From NCBI GenBank assembly GCA_946886245.1, contig CAMPIF010000077.1:1-12068 (forward strand): a stretch of 12,068 bases of DNA, written 5' to 3'. Made by a program: the position numbers and the translations under genes. Positions 1 through 8,879 of this stretch are shown piece after piece. Positions within the stretch are counted from its first letter, which is position 1. The number at the start of each line of letters is the position of its first letter. Below the pieces are notes generated by a model. The model did not search any database, was not told the origin of the DNA, and worked only from the letters and a program-made list of their open reading frames with translations. This DNA comes from Ectopseudomonas composti. Lineage in GTDB: Bacteria > Pseudomonadota > Gammaproteobacteria > Pseudomonadales > Pseudomonadaceae.

Positions 1-487
1 AACCACCGCCGACCACCACCACGGTGTTCCGGGCCTGGCTGGACGGTTTGTCGCGTAGGCTGTGCAGATGGGCTTCAAGTTTCTGCGCCGACTCCAGGCT
101 GTCGACATCGAAGGCGAAGCGGTCGATACCGGCCAGTGGAGGCCGGGCGACCTGGCTACCAGAGGCCAGAATCAACCGATCGAAACTCAGCTCGGCTTGC
201 GCGCCACTTGCGTCGCGGTAGATCACTTGCTTGCCTGCGGCATCGATGCGCGTAGCGCTGCCTTGCACGAATCGCACACCGACCGCATCGAACAGCGGGC
301 CGAGCGGGGCAACGGTGGTGGCCAGGTCGCTTTCATAGAAACGCGGACGTACGCGCAGTTCCGCTTGCGGAGCGAGGAGGGTAACGGCGACGTCCAGACG
401 CTTGTGCTGGTCCAGTAGGCGAACGGCGCTCAGCGCACTCCACATACCGCCGAAGCCGGCACCGATGATCAGGATCTGCTGTTTCAT
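1..487 (-). CDS. NDH-2-like FAD/NAD(P)-dependent oxidoreductase (3' end outside window)
   Basis: Only the first 162 codons are visible; the gene runs off the left edge. The protein opens with an FAD-binding Rossmann motif (ILIIGAGFGGMWSA, residues 5-18). At about residues 106-125 comes the family segment ILASGSQVARPPLAGIDRFA, and at the edge a second dinucleotide motif begins (VVVVGGG), expected to bind NAD(P)H. This order is typical of type II NADH dehydrogenases and related pyridine nucleotide-disulfide oxidoreductases, peripheral membrane enzymes that pass electrons from NADH to quinone. The ATG at 487 is chosen because GGGA lies 9 nt before it; an in-frame ATG at 502 would add five residues. 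It diverges from the MocR-type regulator at 615, which makes it the likely target of that regulator. The electron acceptor cannot be told from this fragment. Confidence 0.85.
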   Translation of the reverse strand, partial: MKQQILIIGAGFGGMWSALSAVRLLDQHKRLDVAVTLLAPQAELRVRPRFYESDLATTVAPLGPLFDAVGVRFVQGSATRIDAAGKQVIYRDASGAQAELSFDRLILASGSQVARPPLAGIDRFAFDVDSLESAQKLEAHLHSLRDKPSSQARNTVVVVGGG

Positions 488-557
488 ATCGTGAATTCCC
501 ATAGTCGTTGAAGAAAAGAAGTGTTGGCTGGCTACGGGATCGATTGTGTGGTTGTTT

Positions 558-577
558 TGGATCAGGGTATTGATCCA
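558..577. promoter_or_regulatory. Candidate MocR operator (perfect inverted repeat)
   Basis: TGGATCA, a 6-nt spacer (GGGTAT), then TGATCCA: a perfect 7-bp inverted repeat in the 127-bp space between the divergent oxidoreductase and MocR genes. GTAT occurs both in the spacer and just after the right arm (AGTATC, 578-583), giving short direct repeats as well. MocR-type regulators commonly bind direct or inverted repeats in the divergent promoter region of their target. That this is the operator is inferred from its symmetry and position. Confidence 0.5.
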
Positions 578-614
578 GTATCTACAAAAATAACTAGTCC
601 ACTTCGAGGACCCT

Positions 615-2114
615 ATGCCACTCGATAAAACCCCACCGCAAGTGGTCTTTCTGCCGCTGGGCACGCCGGAGGAGGGAGTCAGCCTGCAGGCATGGCTATA
701 CGAATCGCTGCGCCGCGCGATTCTGGGCGGGCGCCTGCCCGCTGGCAGCAAACTACCCAGTACTCGCTCCATGGCCGAGTACTACGGCCTGGCGCGCGGG
801 ACGGTACAGGCTGCCTATCAGCAATTGCTTTCCGAAGGCTATCTGCAAGCTCGAACCGGCAGCGGTACGCGCGTCAGCGAGGTATTGCCGGACCCAACGC
901 TGAACGCCGGATACGTTCGGCGCAAGGTGGTGGCTGAGGTGGAAGAGCAGCGCACAGCACCTGACACGCCCTGGTTGAAGCGTCTGGCCGAGATCGAGCC
1001 CATCTTCTCGCGGCGAACGCTGCCAACCGGTGTGCGTCCTTTCTTTCCTCATCGTGGCGATATCAGCGCCTTTCCCATCGACCTGTGGCGCAAGCTGCAC
1101 ACGCAACAGTTGCGCAGCTCGCGCCTGACGATGCTGCTCGACGCCGACCCGGCAGGCTTGCCTGAGCTGCGTGAAGCCATCGCCGGCTACCTGGCCATCG
1201 CTCGCGGGGTACAGGTTGCGCCGGAGCGCATCCTGGTGCTCGGCAGCGTGCAACAAGGCCTGGATATCTGCCTGCGTTTGCTGGCACCAGGCGACTCCCA
1301 GGTGTGGATGGAAGATCCGGGTTATCCCGGCGCGCGGCAGTTGATGGATATCTCGGGCATCCGCCGCGTGGATGTGCCAGTGGATCAAGCAGGCTTGCGA
1401 GTGGAAGAGGGCATTCGTTTGGCGCCTGGCGCACGACTGGCCTACGTCACCCCCTCACGTCAGGCGCCACTGGGCGGCGAGCTGTCGCCTGCACGCCGCC
1501 TGGCCTTGCTGAAGTGGGCGGCGGAGCAGGGCAGTTACATCTTCGAAGACGACTACGACAGCGAGTACCGCTTCATCGCCAAGCCCATTCCGGCATTGCG
1601 CTCCATGCCAGGTGCGGAGCACTCGGTCATCATGGCCGGGACTTTCAGCAAGTTGCTGTTCCCCTCGATTCGTCTGGCTTATCTGGTGCTGCCTGAGCAC
1701 CTTAGGGAAAGTTTCACCCGCGCATCGGCACTGATGTCGCGCCATGCCAACAGCCTGGCGCAGGCCGTGCTGGCCGACTTCATCCATGAGGGGCATTTCG
1801 ACCGCCACGTGCGGCGCATGCGCAAGGTCTACGCATCACGTGCCGACGCCTTCGCCGAAGCTGCGCACAAGCATTGGCAAGGGCTGATCGAGGTGCCGGA
1901 AATTCGTGCTGGGATGGATATCGCCTGCCGTTTGCAGGTGGAGAACGAGCCGGAAACTTTCGCACGTTTGCAGGCTGCGGGTATCGATGCGATACCGCTG
2001 TCACGTTACTGCGTCAATCCGCGGGGGCCGGGACTGGTCATGGGCTTTGCGCCCTACGAGGAACGAGCCATCGAGGATGCCGCCAGGGCCGTTGCGCATG
2101 TCCTGCGCGGCTGA
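615..2114 (+). CDS. MocR/PdxR-type transcriptional regulator (GntR wHTH + aminotransferase-like domain)
   Basis: This 499-residue protein has the MocR architecture. An N-terminal GntR winged helix (about residues 22-90) contains LPAGSKLPSTRSMAEYYGLARG-type helix-turn-helix sequence and the wing motif TGSGT. A linker leads to a fold-type-I aminotransferase-like effector domain (about 140-499). PLP-binding hallmarks are present: DPGYPGAR at 234-241, EDDYDSEYRF at 311-320, and GTFSK at 342-346, in which K346 is the predicted Schiff-base lysine. The length is normal for the family. The start is supported by GAGGA 4 nt upstream of the ATG. Family members sense PLP or amino-containing ligands and regulate a neighbouring divergent gene, here most likely the NDH-2-like oxidoreductase. 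The ligand is unknown; PdxR, GabR and TauR types cannot be separated from this sequence. Confidence 0.92.
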   Translation: MPLDKTPPQVVFLPLGTPEEGVSLQAWLYESLRRAILGGRLPAGSKLPSTRSMAEYYGLARGTVQAAYQQLLSEGYLQARTGSGTRVSEVLPDPTLNAGYVRRKVVAEVEEQRTAPDTPWLKRLAEIEPIFSRRTLPTGVRPFFPHRGDISAFPIDLWRKLHTQQLRSSRLTMLLDADPAGLPELREAIAGYLAIARGVQVAPERILVLGSVQQGLDICLRLLAPGDSQVWMEDPGYPGARQLMDISGIRRVDVPVDQAGLRVEEGIRLAPGARLAYVTPSRQAPLGGELSPARRLALLKWAAEQGSYIFEDDYDSEYRFIAKPIPALRSMPGAEHSVIMAGTFSKLLFPSIRLAYLVLPEHLRESFTRASALMSRHANSLAQAVLADFIHEGHFDRHVRRMRKVYASRADAFAEAAHKHWQGLIEVPEIRAGMDIACRLQVENEPETFARLQAAGIDAIPLSRYCVNPRGPGLVMGFAPYEERAIEDAARAVAHVLRG

Positions 2115-2118
2115 AAAC

Positions 2119-2140
2119 TGCCCCGGCCAAGGCCGGGGCA
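2119..2140 (-). terminator. Intrinsic terminator of the porin gene
   Basis: A perfect 10-bp inverted repeat (TGCCCCGGCC / GGCCGGGGCA, two bases between) lies in the 33-bp space between the convergent regulator and porin genes. On the minus strand it is followed by GTTTTC, giving a short U-tract just after the porin stop codon. On the plus strand no T-run follows, so it mainly serves the porin, though it may also slow transcription coming from the regulator. Confidence 0.8.
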
Positions 2141-2147
2141 GCGACCA

Positions 2148-3401
2148 TCAGAGGATGCTCAGCGGGTATTCGACAAAGGCACGAATCTCGTTGAGATCCG
2201 GGCCTACGTCGGTGCTGGAGCGGTAGATGGAGTTGCGCAGGCGCAGGTGCAGATCCTTGGCCGCGCCGCTCTGGAAGGTATAGCCGATCTGGTTGAAGAT
2301 CTCGCGCTCGGTGCCGTTGTTGTCACTGCCGGTATCGATGTTGTCACCGCGTACGTAGGCGAACTTGTAACGCAGACCCGGCACGCCGTACTCGGCGAAA
2401 TTCAGCTCGTAGCTGGCCTGCCAGGAGCGCTCGTCCTTCAGGTTGAAGTCCGAGTAGTAGGAGTTGGCCACATAGATGGTTCCGCCGCCGTCGCCATAAT
2501 CCTTGGCAAATCCGGCATCGCCGCTGTTGCGCTGGTGAGCGACGATGAAGGCATGGGCGCCAATGCTGTACTTGGCCGCCAGGCTCCAGATGGTGTTGCG
2601 GTCACCTTTGCCGTCGCCGCCGTAATCCAGGGCGGCTACCGAGTCGGTGTCGTATTTGGTGCGATAGATGTTGAAGTCGAAATTGAGCGCCTGATCCGCC
2701 GCCAGCGCCAGGTTGTAATTGACGTTGGCGTAGTAGCGCTTGTACATGTCCTCGAGATCGGCGTGATAGACCGCCAGGCTCAGATCGTCGCTGACGGCAT
2801 AACTGCCGCCGAGCACGTCGATGCTCTTGAGGCGATTGGGGTCGCGTGCCGCATCGCCCATCGGGCTGTCGGCGGTGAAGCGGCCCGCGTTCAGCTCCAG
2901 ACCTTCGATTTCGTTGCTGGTGACCAGCGTGCCGGTGAAGGACTGCGGCAGCAGACGCGTATCGTCATGGGCCAGAACCGGCAGGGAAGGGAACTGGTTG
3001 CCGTACTTGATCACGGTATTGGAGACGCGCAGCTTCACCGCACCGCCAGCCTGGGACAGGTCGTCCAGTGGGCGACCTTCGCTGTCGGTATCGAAGAAGG
3101 GGCGATAGTGGCGGCCGCGGCCACTGTCGAGTTTGACCCCGAGCAGGCCGAAGGCATCGACGCCGAAGCCGACGGTGCCCTGGGTAAAACCGGACTCGAA
3201 GGTGGCGATAAAACCCTGACCCCAGGTCTTGGCATCGTTGGTGTTGTCTTTGAAATCACGGTTGAAGTAGGCATTGCGCAGCAACAGATCGAGGCTGGCG
3301 TCCTCGACGAAACCATTGGCTTCGGACTGGCTGCTGGCATGGGCCAACTGCCCGCCAAGCGCGAGGCCGCAAGCCAGCGCGAGACAGTGCTTCTTGTGCA
3401 T
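2148..3401 (-). CDS. OprD-family outer-membrane porin
   Basis: The 417-residue precursor has a clear signal peptide (MHKKHCLALACGLALGG..., cleavage predicted after AHA at residue 22). The mature protein begins with the OprD-family N-terminal block (GFVEDASLDLLLRNAYFNRD, about 29-48). Alternating beta-strand patterns run throughout, and the last strand is RAFVEYPLSIL at the C-terminus. Family members form 18-stranded barrels with a narrow basic channel for uptake of amino acids, peptides or carboxylates. Features such as VIKYGNQFPSLPVL and GLELNAGRFTADSPMGD are typical of the family. The start at 3401 is chosen over an upstream in-frame ATG at 3485 because it begins a proper signal peptide and has GGAG 5 nt before it. 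The subfamily (OccD or OccK) and substrate cannot be assigned. No transport or catabolic partner gene is adjacent. Confidence 0.92.
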   Translation of the reverse strand: MHKKHCLALACGLALGGQLAHASSQSEANGFVEDASLDLLLRNAYFNRDFKDNTNDAKTWGQGFIATFESGFTQGTVGFGVDAFGLLGVKLDSGRGRHYRPFFDTDSEGRPLDDLSQAGGAVKLRVSNTVIKYGNQFPSLPVLAHDDTRLLPQSFTGTLVTSNEIEGLELNAGRFTADSPMGDAARDPNRLKSIDVLGGSYAVSDDLSLAVYHADLEDMYKRYYANVNYNLALAADQALNFDFNIYRTKYDTDSVAALDYGGDGKGDRNTIWSLAAKYSIGAHAFIVAHQRNSGDAGFAKDYGDGGGTIYVANSYYSDFNLKDERSWQASYELNFAEYGVPGLRYKFAYVRGDNIDTGSDNNGTEREIFNQIGYTFQSGAAKDLHLRLRNSIYRSSTDVGPDLNEIRAFVEYPLSIL

Positions 3402-3743
3402 GAGTGCTCCGGTGTTGGTATGTTTTCTTGTCAGGCTTCGCATCGAGACAAAGCCCAGTCCAGACGGACCGCTCATAGATACCACCGAGACGGCGCAGGC
3501 ACTACTGAAGGTGGTCGATGGTCACTATCGACTTCTTCGATGAGGTCTTGGCAACGAACGGCGATAGGCTTCTCCTCGATGAAGATTCCAGGGGTGGCGG
3601 CTTTTGCATCTCTCCCGGAAGCTGACGCTCTGGCTCCACTTCATCTCCTTTGGTTAAGACGACTTGTAGCCGCCTGGTGATCCAGTGCGGCTTTTTTTGT
3701 TCATCTTTCTTGGTCTGCCGTGCGCGGCGATTGAAGTCACGGG
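3402..3743. other. 342-bp intergenic region between porin and dnaE2
   Basis: No convincing gene on either strand. The segment must hold the porin promoter (minus strand) and the end of the imu operon. I see no good sigma-70 pair for the porin; TTGTCT near 3450 is the best -35-like hexamer but has no matching -10. A small inverted repeat GTCGAT/ATCGAC lies at 3514-3532. The strongest signal is the plus-strand terminator at 3668-3698 (separate entry). No U-rich hairpin on the minus strand follows dnaE2. Confidence 0.5.
3668..3698 (+). terminator. Strong Rho-independent terminator on the plus strand, no plus-strand gene upstream
   Basis: AGCCGC-CTGG, loop TGAT, CCAG-(T)-GCGGCT: a 10-bp stem with one bulged T and a tetraloop, followed at once by seven T residues (3692-3698). 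The polarity is plus strand: read from the other strand, the stem is followed by ACAAGTC with no U-tract. The nearest plus-strand gene upstream is the MocR regulator, which ends at 2114, so the terminator probably ends a short non-coding transcript that starts somewhere in 3402-3660. Confidence 0.75.
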
Positions 3744-6700
3744 TCAGTGAAAATCGCGGCTGCGTATATCCAGCCCTGTCAACATTGTCGTCATGTCCGT
3801 CAGCCGCCCGGCGATCACGTGGCGTACGCCTTCGACGGTCTCCAGATGGCCATCGATACGCAGCATCTGCGACTGTACGAGGACACGCCTCTGCCGCTCG
3901 GCCAGATCGTGCCAGACGACCACATTGACCAGACCGAACTCATCTTCGAGGGTGACGAAAATCACGCCACTGGCGGTTTGCGGTCTTTGCCGGCCGATCA
4001 CCAGACCGGCAATGCTGACGGGCCGGCCGTGCTCGACTGCCTGCAGCTCCCGCGAGCTCTTGCAGCGTATCGCGCGCAGCGCCTGGCGCAGCAGGGCCAG
4101 AGGATGCGGACCGAGCGTGGTGCCAAGCGTGACATAGTCGGTCAGCAGGTCTTCTCCTTGCGATGGTGCAGGCAAACTCAGGATTTCTTCACTCGGCGCA
4201 GACACGCCTGCGAACAGCGGCAGCTGTTGCTCGACGCCAGCAACCGCCCAGCGCGCCTGATAGCGATGGCCAACCAGGCCGGAAAGCGCGCCTGCATCGG
4301 CCAATCGCTCGCGCGCCGATGCATCCAGGCATGCACGTATGCTGAGGTCTTCGACATCGCGGAATGCGCCGCACTGGCGCGCCTGTTCGATACGGTGCGC
4401 ATCGTCTTCGCGCATGCCACGAATCATCCGCAGCCCCAGGCGGATGGTCGGCTCGCCCTGTTCATCGGGCTCCAGGCTGCAATCCCAGTCGCTGTAGCGC
4501 ACGTCCACGGGACGCACCTCGACATCATGCCGCCGAGCATCCTGCAGCACCTGATCCGGACTGTAGAAGCCCATCGGCCAACTGTTGACCAGCGCGCAGG
4601 CATAGGCAGCGGGCTCATGGCATTTCAGCCAGCAACTGGCATAGGCGAGCAGGGCGAAGCTGGCCGCGTGCGACTCGGGAAAACCGTAACTACCGAAGCC
4701 CTCGATCTGGCGGAAGATCCGCTCGGTGAATGCCTGCGTGTAACCCTTTTCCAGCATGCGCGAGGTCAGCCGCTGACGATGCGGTTCGAGCCCGCCATGA
4801 CGTTTCCAGGCGGCCATGCTGCGGCGCAGTTCATCCGCCTCGCCGGGTGTGTATTCGGCTGCGACTATGGCCAACTCCATGACCTGCTCCTGAAACAGCG
4901 GCACGCCGAGCGTGCGCTCGAAGACCGGCTTGAGTTCATCAGAGGGATAGTCGATCGGTTCTTCGCCGTTTCGCCGACGCAGGTAGGGATGCACCATGTC
5001 ACCCTGGATCGGTCCCGGGCGGACGATGGCCACCTGGATCACCAGGTCGTAGAAGGTGTTCGGGCGCAGTCGTGGCAGCATCGCCATCTGCGCACGGGAC
5101 TCTATCTGGAACGCGCCAATGGTATCCGCGCGGCTGATCATGGCGTAGGTGGCCGGGTCTTCCTTGGGCAGGCTGGCCAAGGTCCATTGCTTGCCACGAT
5201 AGCGCTCGATCAGGCCGAAACAACGGCGCAGCGCGCTCAGCATGCCAAGGGCGAGCACATCGACCTTGAGCAGGCCGACCCTGTCCAGATCGTCCTTGTC
5301 CCACTGAATGACGGTGCGTTCGGCCATTGTCGCGTTCTCCACCGGCACCAGGGTATCGAGGGCGTGCTCGGAAATGACGAAGCCGCCCGGATGCTGCGAC
5401 AGGTGGCGGGGAAAGCCGATCAACTCGCCAGTCAGTATCAGCACGCGCCTGAGCAGTGGGTTCTGCGGATCGAACCCTGCCTCCAGCAGGCGCTCGGGTG
5501 ATGGCGGGCCGCTGCTCCAGCGACCACAGCAATCAGCCAGCGCATTGACCTGATCAGGCGGTAGACCAAGAGCCTTGGCGACGTCGCGTATCGCGCCTGC
5601 ACCGTGATAGGTGTTGACCACGGCCGTAAGCGCCGCACGCGTTCGGCCATAACGGCGAAACACGTACTGGATCACCTCTTCGCGTCGCTCATGCTCGAAA
5701 TCGACGTCGATGTCCGGCGGCTCGTTGCGCTCGCGCGAGAGAAAACGCTCGAACAACAGCCGGCTGTGCGTGGGATCGAGCTCGGTAATGCCGAGCGCAA
5801 AACAGACGCTCGAATTGGCCGCCGAACCCCGGCCCTGGCAGAGAATGTGTTGCTCACGGGCAAAGCGGACGATGTCATGTACGGTCAGGAAGTAGCTTTC
5901 GTATTCCAGCTCGGCGATCAGTGCCAGCTCGTGTTCGATCTGGGCATGAGCGCCAGCCGGTACACCCTCGGGCCAGCGCTCGCCGGCGCCACGCCCCACC
6001 AGGACACGCAGCCAGGACGTGGCGTCATGACCTGCCGGCACCAGCTCGTGTGGGTAGTGATAATCCAGCTGCTCGAAATCGAAGTTGCAACGCTCGGCGA
6101 TACGCAGGCTCTGTGCGAGCAGATCGGGCGGATACAGCTCGGCCAGCTCTTCGCACCGACGCAGATGCCGCTCGCCGTTGGCGAACAGATAGGCGCCGGC
6201 CTCGGCCACGGGCAGATGATGACGGATGGCGGTCATGCAATCCTGCAAGGCGCGGCGGCCGCGGGCATGCATGTGCACGTCGCCACAGGCCAAGGCTGGC
6301 AGGTCATGATCGCCTGCCAGCTCGAGCAGGCGCTGCAGGTGCGCGGCATCGTTCGCGCCGCGATGCAACTCCACTCCCAGCCACAGGCGCTCGGGAAACA
6401 GCGAGCGAAGCCAGGGCAGGACGCTGGCGTCACCGTCGCTGAGCCAGATGGCCAGCAGGCCATCGGGCGGCGCCGTGAAATCGGCGTACAGCAATCGGTA
6501 GGAGCCTTTTGCCGCTCTGCGTCGAGCTCGAGTAATCAGACCACATAGCGCCTGATAGCCCATCAGGTTCTCGGCCAGCAGCACCAGTTTCGGGCCGCCT
6601 TCGATCCGCACCTCACTGCCCACGATCAGCTTGACGCCGCTCTTTTTCGAGGCTTCCCAGGCGCGCACGATACCCGCCAGGGTGCATTCATCGGTGATTG

Positions 6701-6812
6701 CCAGGGCACGATAGCCCAATCTTGCCGCACGCTCGAACAGCTCCTGCGCACTGGATGCGCCGCGCTGGAAGCTGAAGTTCGACAGGCAATGCAGCTCGGC
6801 GTAATCGCTCAT
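3744..6812 (-). CDS. dnaE2: Error-prone DNA polymerase DnaE2 (ImuC)
   Basis: This 1022-residue C-family polymerase has the DnaE2 length (shorter than replicative DnaE). The N-terminal PHP domain starts with [15 protein letters not shown] (6-20) and includes ITDE (39-42) and CGDVHMH (176-182). The palm carries the catalytic aspartates D369 and D371 in PDIDVDFE and D518 in LLKVDVL. Downstream are [12 protein letters not shown] (470-481) and [16 protein letters not shown] (711-726), both typical of the family. A QLPLF clamp-binding-like motif lies at 863-867 and an OB fold at about 930-1005. DnaE2 is the catalytic subunit of the ImuA-ImuB-DnaE2 mutasome that copies damaged DNA and causes SOS-induced mutation. 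Its start overlaps the imuB stop (ATGA, 6809-6812), implying translational coupling. All catalytic residues are present, so it should be active. Confidence 0.97.
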   Translation of the reverse strand: MSDYAELHCLSNFSFQRGASSAQELFERAARLGYRALAITDECTLAGIVRAWEASKKSGVKLIVGSEVRIEGGPKLVLLAENLMGYQALCGLITRARRRAAKGSYRLLYADFTAPPDGLLAIWLSDGDASVLPWLRSLFPERLWLGVELHRGANDAAHLQRLLELAGDHDLPALACGDVHMHARGRRALQDCMTAIRHHLPVAEAGAYLFANGERHLRRCEELAELYPPDLLAQSLRIAERCNFDFEQLDYHYPHELVPAGHDATSWLRVLVGRGAGERWPEGVPAGAHAQIEHELALIAELEYESYFLTVHDIVRFAREQHILCQGRGSAANSSVCFALGITELDPTHSRLLFERFLSRERNEPPDIDVDFEHERREEVIQYVFRRYGRTRAALTAVVNTYHGAGAIRDVAKALGLPPDQVNALADCCGRWSSGPPSPERLLEAGFDPQNPLLRRVLILTGELIGFPRHLSQHPGGFVISEHALDTLVPVENATMAERTVIQWDKDDLDRVGLLKVDVLALGMLSALRRCFGLIERYRGKQWTLASLPKEDPATYAMISRADTIGAFQIESRAQMAMLPRLRPNTFYDLVIQVAIVRPGPIQGDMVHPYLRRRNGEEPIDYPSDELKPVFERTLGVPLFQEQVMELAIVAAEYTPGEADELRRSMAAWKRHGGLEPHRQRLTSRMLEKGYTQAFTERIFRQIEGFGSYGFPESHAASFALLAYASCWLKCHEPAAYACALVNSWPMGFYSPDQVLQDARRHDVEVRPVDVRYSDWDCSLEPDEQGEPTIRLGLRMIRGMREDDAHRIEQARQCGAFRDVEDLSIRACLDASARERLADAGALSGLVGHRYQARWAVAGVEQQLPLFAGVSAPSEEILSLPAPSQGEDLLTDYVTLGTTLGPHPLALLRQALRAIRCKSSRELQAVEHGRPVSIAGLVIGRQRPQTASGVIFVTLEDEFGLVNVVVWHDLAERQRRVLVQSQMLRIDGHLETVEGVRHVIAGRLTDMTTMLTGLDIRSRDFH

Positions 6813-8218
6813 GCGAACCAGCCATGCAGCAGCAAGGGGCCGTCACTGCCGACCAGGCGAAACGCCCAGCCACGTTGCCCAGCGAGGGTTTCCACCACGT
6901 AGTAGTCGCGGCGGACATCCTCGCCATCCCACCAGCCGGACTCGATACGTTCCGGGCCGGAAAGAATGCGCAACGAGGCCTCGCGCAGAGGCTGAGGCTC
7001 TCTCAGCAACCAGCCGGGGCGCAGGCCGCTTGGTGGCAGCAGTGTACTTGTCGGCTCGTTCATCCAGGCGCGTTCGGGGCGATGATCCGCCCTGGCTGCA
7101 AGGCCATGCAGGGCGTCATCACCCAGCCGTGCACGCAGCCGCTCACGCAACTGCTCCCAGGGCTGGTTCTGCTGCGGGCGCTCATCGAACAGCTGCCGAT
7201 GTTGCGGCGCGAAGACCGGTAATTCACGAGCCACCAGCCGCACGGCCAGCACCGGCGCCGGCAACTGCTGGTGCTCCAGACGGCCACGCGTCAGCTCGAA
7301 CAGCATGCCCGGATCACGCTCTGCACCGAGCAGCCCCACCTGCACCTGCGTATCGGCATTCGCTCTGTGTTCCAGATGCAGGGTGAAGCGCTGCACGCCA
7401 CTGTCACGACCTGCCAGGTAGGCAGCCAGATCGGCTGTCAGCCGGCGCAACGGGAACAGCAGTGCCTGATGCGATTCGACCTCGAAATTAAGCTCGATAC
7501 GGGTATCGAAAACATCCGCAGGCCTGAAGAAATCCAGCGCTAACGGACGCTGGCCAGACAGGGTGTCGAGGTGGCGCAGCACTTCGTCAGAAAAACGCTT
7601 GGCCAGGCTGTCACGCGGCACTGCCAACAGCTGCCGCAACTGCCTGAGCCCCATGCGCTGGAAGGCCGTGGTTACCGTGGCGCAAAGCCCGAGCCGATCC
7701 ACTGGCATGGGATCGAGCATCTGCTTGAGTGTCCCGCCATCGCTCGCCATCAGCCCATCACCGACATTGGCCAGCACGCGGGCCGCTGCCGGGTTCGGCG
7801 CGACGGCAATGCGGTGCTGGAAGGCCAGCGCCGAAAGCTCGGCGCGCAGACGCGCTTCAAAACGCGGCCAGGGGCCAAACAAGCCCAGGCTGGATTGCAC
7901 TTCCAGCAACAGGCAGCGCGGATAGTGAAGACTGACCTGAGCACTGAAACCATAGGCCCAGGCAGCCAAAAACTGCTGCCAGCGTTCGATGGCCGCAAGG
8001 TCGTATTCTGCCGTGGCAAAGCCGCGTGTCAGCGCCTGTGCTGCTGCCAGTGACTGGCCGGGCTTCAACCCCAGGGCTCGGGCTGCCGGATTGACGGCCT
8101 GCAGAACGCGCCGTTGTGACGAGCCGGTGAGCAGCACCAATGGATCATCGGGATGGGTTCGGTGACGTTGCACGCCGTCCATGGCCAGTTGCGGAAACAG
8201 GATGCAAGCCCAGAGCAT
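6809..8218 (-). CDS. imuB: ImuB, inactive Y-family polymerase-like clamp adaptor
   Basis: The 469-residue protein resembles Y-family polymerases but lacks their catalytic acids. The usual N-terminal DxDxFFA motif is replaced by [11 protein letters not shown] (6-16), and the SxDE region reads [14 protein letters not shown] (102-115). An HhH/thumb-like region (about 165-220) and a little-finger-like domain (about 235-330) follow. A possible beta-clamp motif QHRQLF is at 339-344. The C-terminus has the ImuB-specific pattern [19 protein letters not shown] (424-442). ImuB is the hub of the mutasome, binding the clamp, ImuA and DnaE2. The start at 8218 is chosen over an in-frame ATG at 8269, which lies inside imuA; it leaves 7 nt after the imuA stop. 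The stop overlaps dnaE2 by 4 nt. Confidence 0.95.
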   Translation of the reverse strand: MLWACILFPQLAMDGVQRHRTHPDDPLVLLTGSSQRRVLQAVNPAARALGLKPGQSLAAAQALTRGFATAEYDLAAIERWQQFLAAWAYGFSAQVSLHYPRCLLLEVQSSLGLFGPWPRFEARLRAELSALAFQHRIAVAPNPAAARVLANVGDGLMASDGGTLKQMLDPMPVDRLGLCATVTTAFQRMGLRQLRQLLAVPRDSLAKRFSDEVLRHLDTLSGQRPLALDFFRPADVFDTRIELNFEVESHQALLFPLRRLTADLAAYLAGRDSGVQRFTLHLEHRANADTQVQVGLLGAERDPGMLFELTRGRLEHQQLPAPVLAVRLVARELPVFAPQHRQLFDERPQQNQPWEQLRERLRARLGDDALHGLAARADHRPERAWMNEPTSTLLPPSGLRPGWLLREPQPLREASLRILSGPERIESGWWDGEDVRRDYYVVETLAGQRGWAFRLVGSDGPLLLHGWFA

Positions 8219-8225
8219 GACAGGC

Positions 8226-8843
8226 TCAATGCCAGGCAAACGCGAGCGGCTGCGCCGGCGGCAAACCACCCCGGCACTTGATCACCCGCAGCTGTGTCGG
8301 CTGGCTTTCGAGTACCAGGCGCAGCGCCGCCGGCGAAGGATTGGCCGCTTCTGCCAGAGGCCGATAGGCAAAAGCCAGGGTCTGCCCGGTGCCGGCAGCC
8401 ACCTGCAGGCGTCTCAGCGAGCGATCATCCGCCTGACGCAACCAGCACAGCACCGCACCACAGCTTCCCGAACGCAAGCATTGCTCGGCAGCCCACAGGA
8501 CATCGCGTCCACTGGCCTGGATGAGGCTTAGCTGACGCAGATCGATGCCGGCCTGAATCCAGGCCTTGGGGTAGGGCAGATGAGGAGGGGAGACCAGCAC
8601 GACCCGCTCGCCCGCAGCCGTAAGCTTGGCGATGGTTGGCCACAGCAGGCTCAGCTCGCCGATGCCTGGCGCAGCCGTGAGAATTTCACTGAGCGCAGCC
8701 TTGGGCCAACCGCTACCGGGCAGCACGGCATCGAGAAAACGATGTCCAGTTGAGAAATTGGCGCCCGAAGACGATGGGACGACCTGGCCTCGCCATACAC
8801 GACGAGCGTCGATCAACCGGTCGAGCGCGACCACGGATGACAT
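8226..8843 (-). CDS. imuA: ImuA, RecA/SulA-like mutasome component
   Basis: The 205-residue first gene of the imu operon. The N-terminal VVALDRLIDARRVWRGQ (4-20) and GSGWPKAALSEILTAAPGIGELSLL (about 43-67) match the ImuA/SulA-like family. The fold is RecA-like, with a degenerate Walker A position (no GKT/S), so ATP hydrolysis is not expected from the sequence. ImuA is needed with ImuB and DnaE2 for damage-induced mutagenesis and works by protein contacts. The ATG at 8843 has no visible Shine-Dalgarno sequence (TCATTACCC precedes it), yet the N-terminus fits the family. It is preceded by a LexA box ending 13 nt upstream of the ATG, so the whole operon should be SOS-induced. No lexA2 gene lies upstream, unlike many imu cassettes. 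Confidence 0.93.
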   Translation of the reverse strand: MSSVVALDRLIDARRVWRGQVVPSSSGANFSTGHRFLDAVLPGSGWPKAALSEILTAAPGIGELSLLWPTIAKLTAAGERVVLVSPPHLPYPKAWIQAGIDLRQLSLIQASGRDVLWAAEQCLRSGSCGAVLCWLRQADDRSLRRLQVAAGTGQTLAFAYRPLAEAANPSPAALRLVLESQPTQLRVIKCRGGLPPAQPLAFAWH

Positions 8844-8855
8844 GGGTAATGACCG

Positions 8856-8879
8856 AATACTGTATATAGATACAGTATT
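8856..8879 (-). promoter_or_regulatory. LexA (SOS) box controlling imuA-imuB-dnaE2
   Basis: The core at 8860-8875 reads CTGTATATAGATACAG, matching the gammaproteobacterial LexA consensus CTG-N10-CAG with the favoured TATA-rich centre. The symmetry extends to perfect 10-bp arms (AATACTGTAT / ATACAGTATT) around a 4-bp spacer. It lies 13 nt (arm end) or 16 nt (core end) upstream of the imuA start and overlaps the predicted transcription start, so bound LexA would block initiation. Confidence 0.95.

Noticed and set aside
488..614. ANR/FNR box in the divergent intergenic region
   Set aside because: TTGAT occurs, but the required TTGAT-N4-ATCAA spacing and right half are absent; the symmetric element is TGGATCA-N6-TGATCCA instead.
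3596..3609. Possible sigma-54 promoter (TGGCGGCTTTTGCA)
   Set aside because: The GG-to-GC distance is one base too short for a sigma-54 promoter, and the -24 element matches poorly.
2247..3680. Long 477-codon plus-strand open frame opposite the porin gene
   Set aside because: It lies almost entirely antisense to a clear OprD-family gene, has a low-complexity Val/Ala/Gly-rich translation typical of a high-GC shadow frame, and shows no domain. It also ends inside the terminator stem at 3680.
3747..5501. 584-codon plus-strand open frame opposite dnaE2
   Set aside because: It is a shadow frame of dnaE2: Gln/His/Arg-rich, no recognisable domain, no ribosome-binding site, fully antisense to conserved polymerase motifs.
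8218..8269. Upstream ATG for imuB giving a 17-residue longer protein
   Set aside because: The extension lies inside imuA, reads MVCRRRSRSRLPGIEPV without similarity to ImuB, and the family N-terminus (MLWACILFP) begins at 8218.
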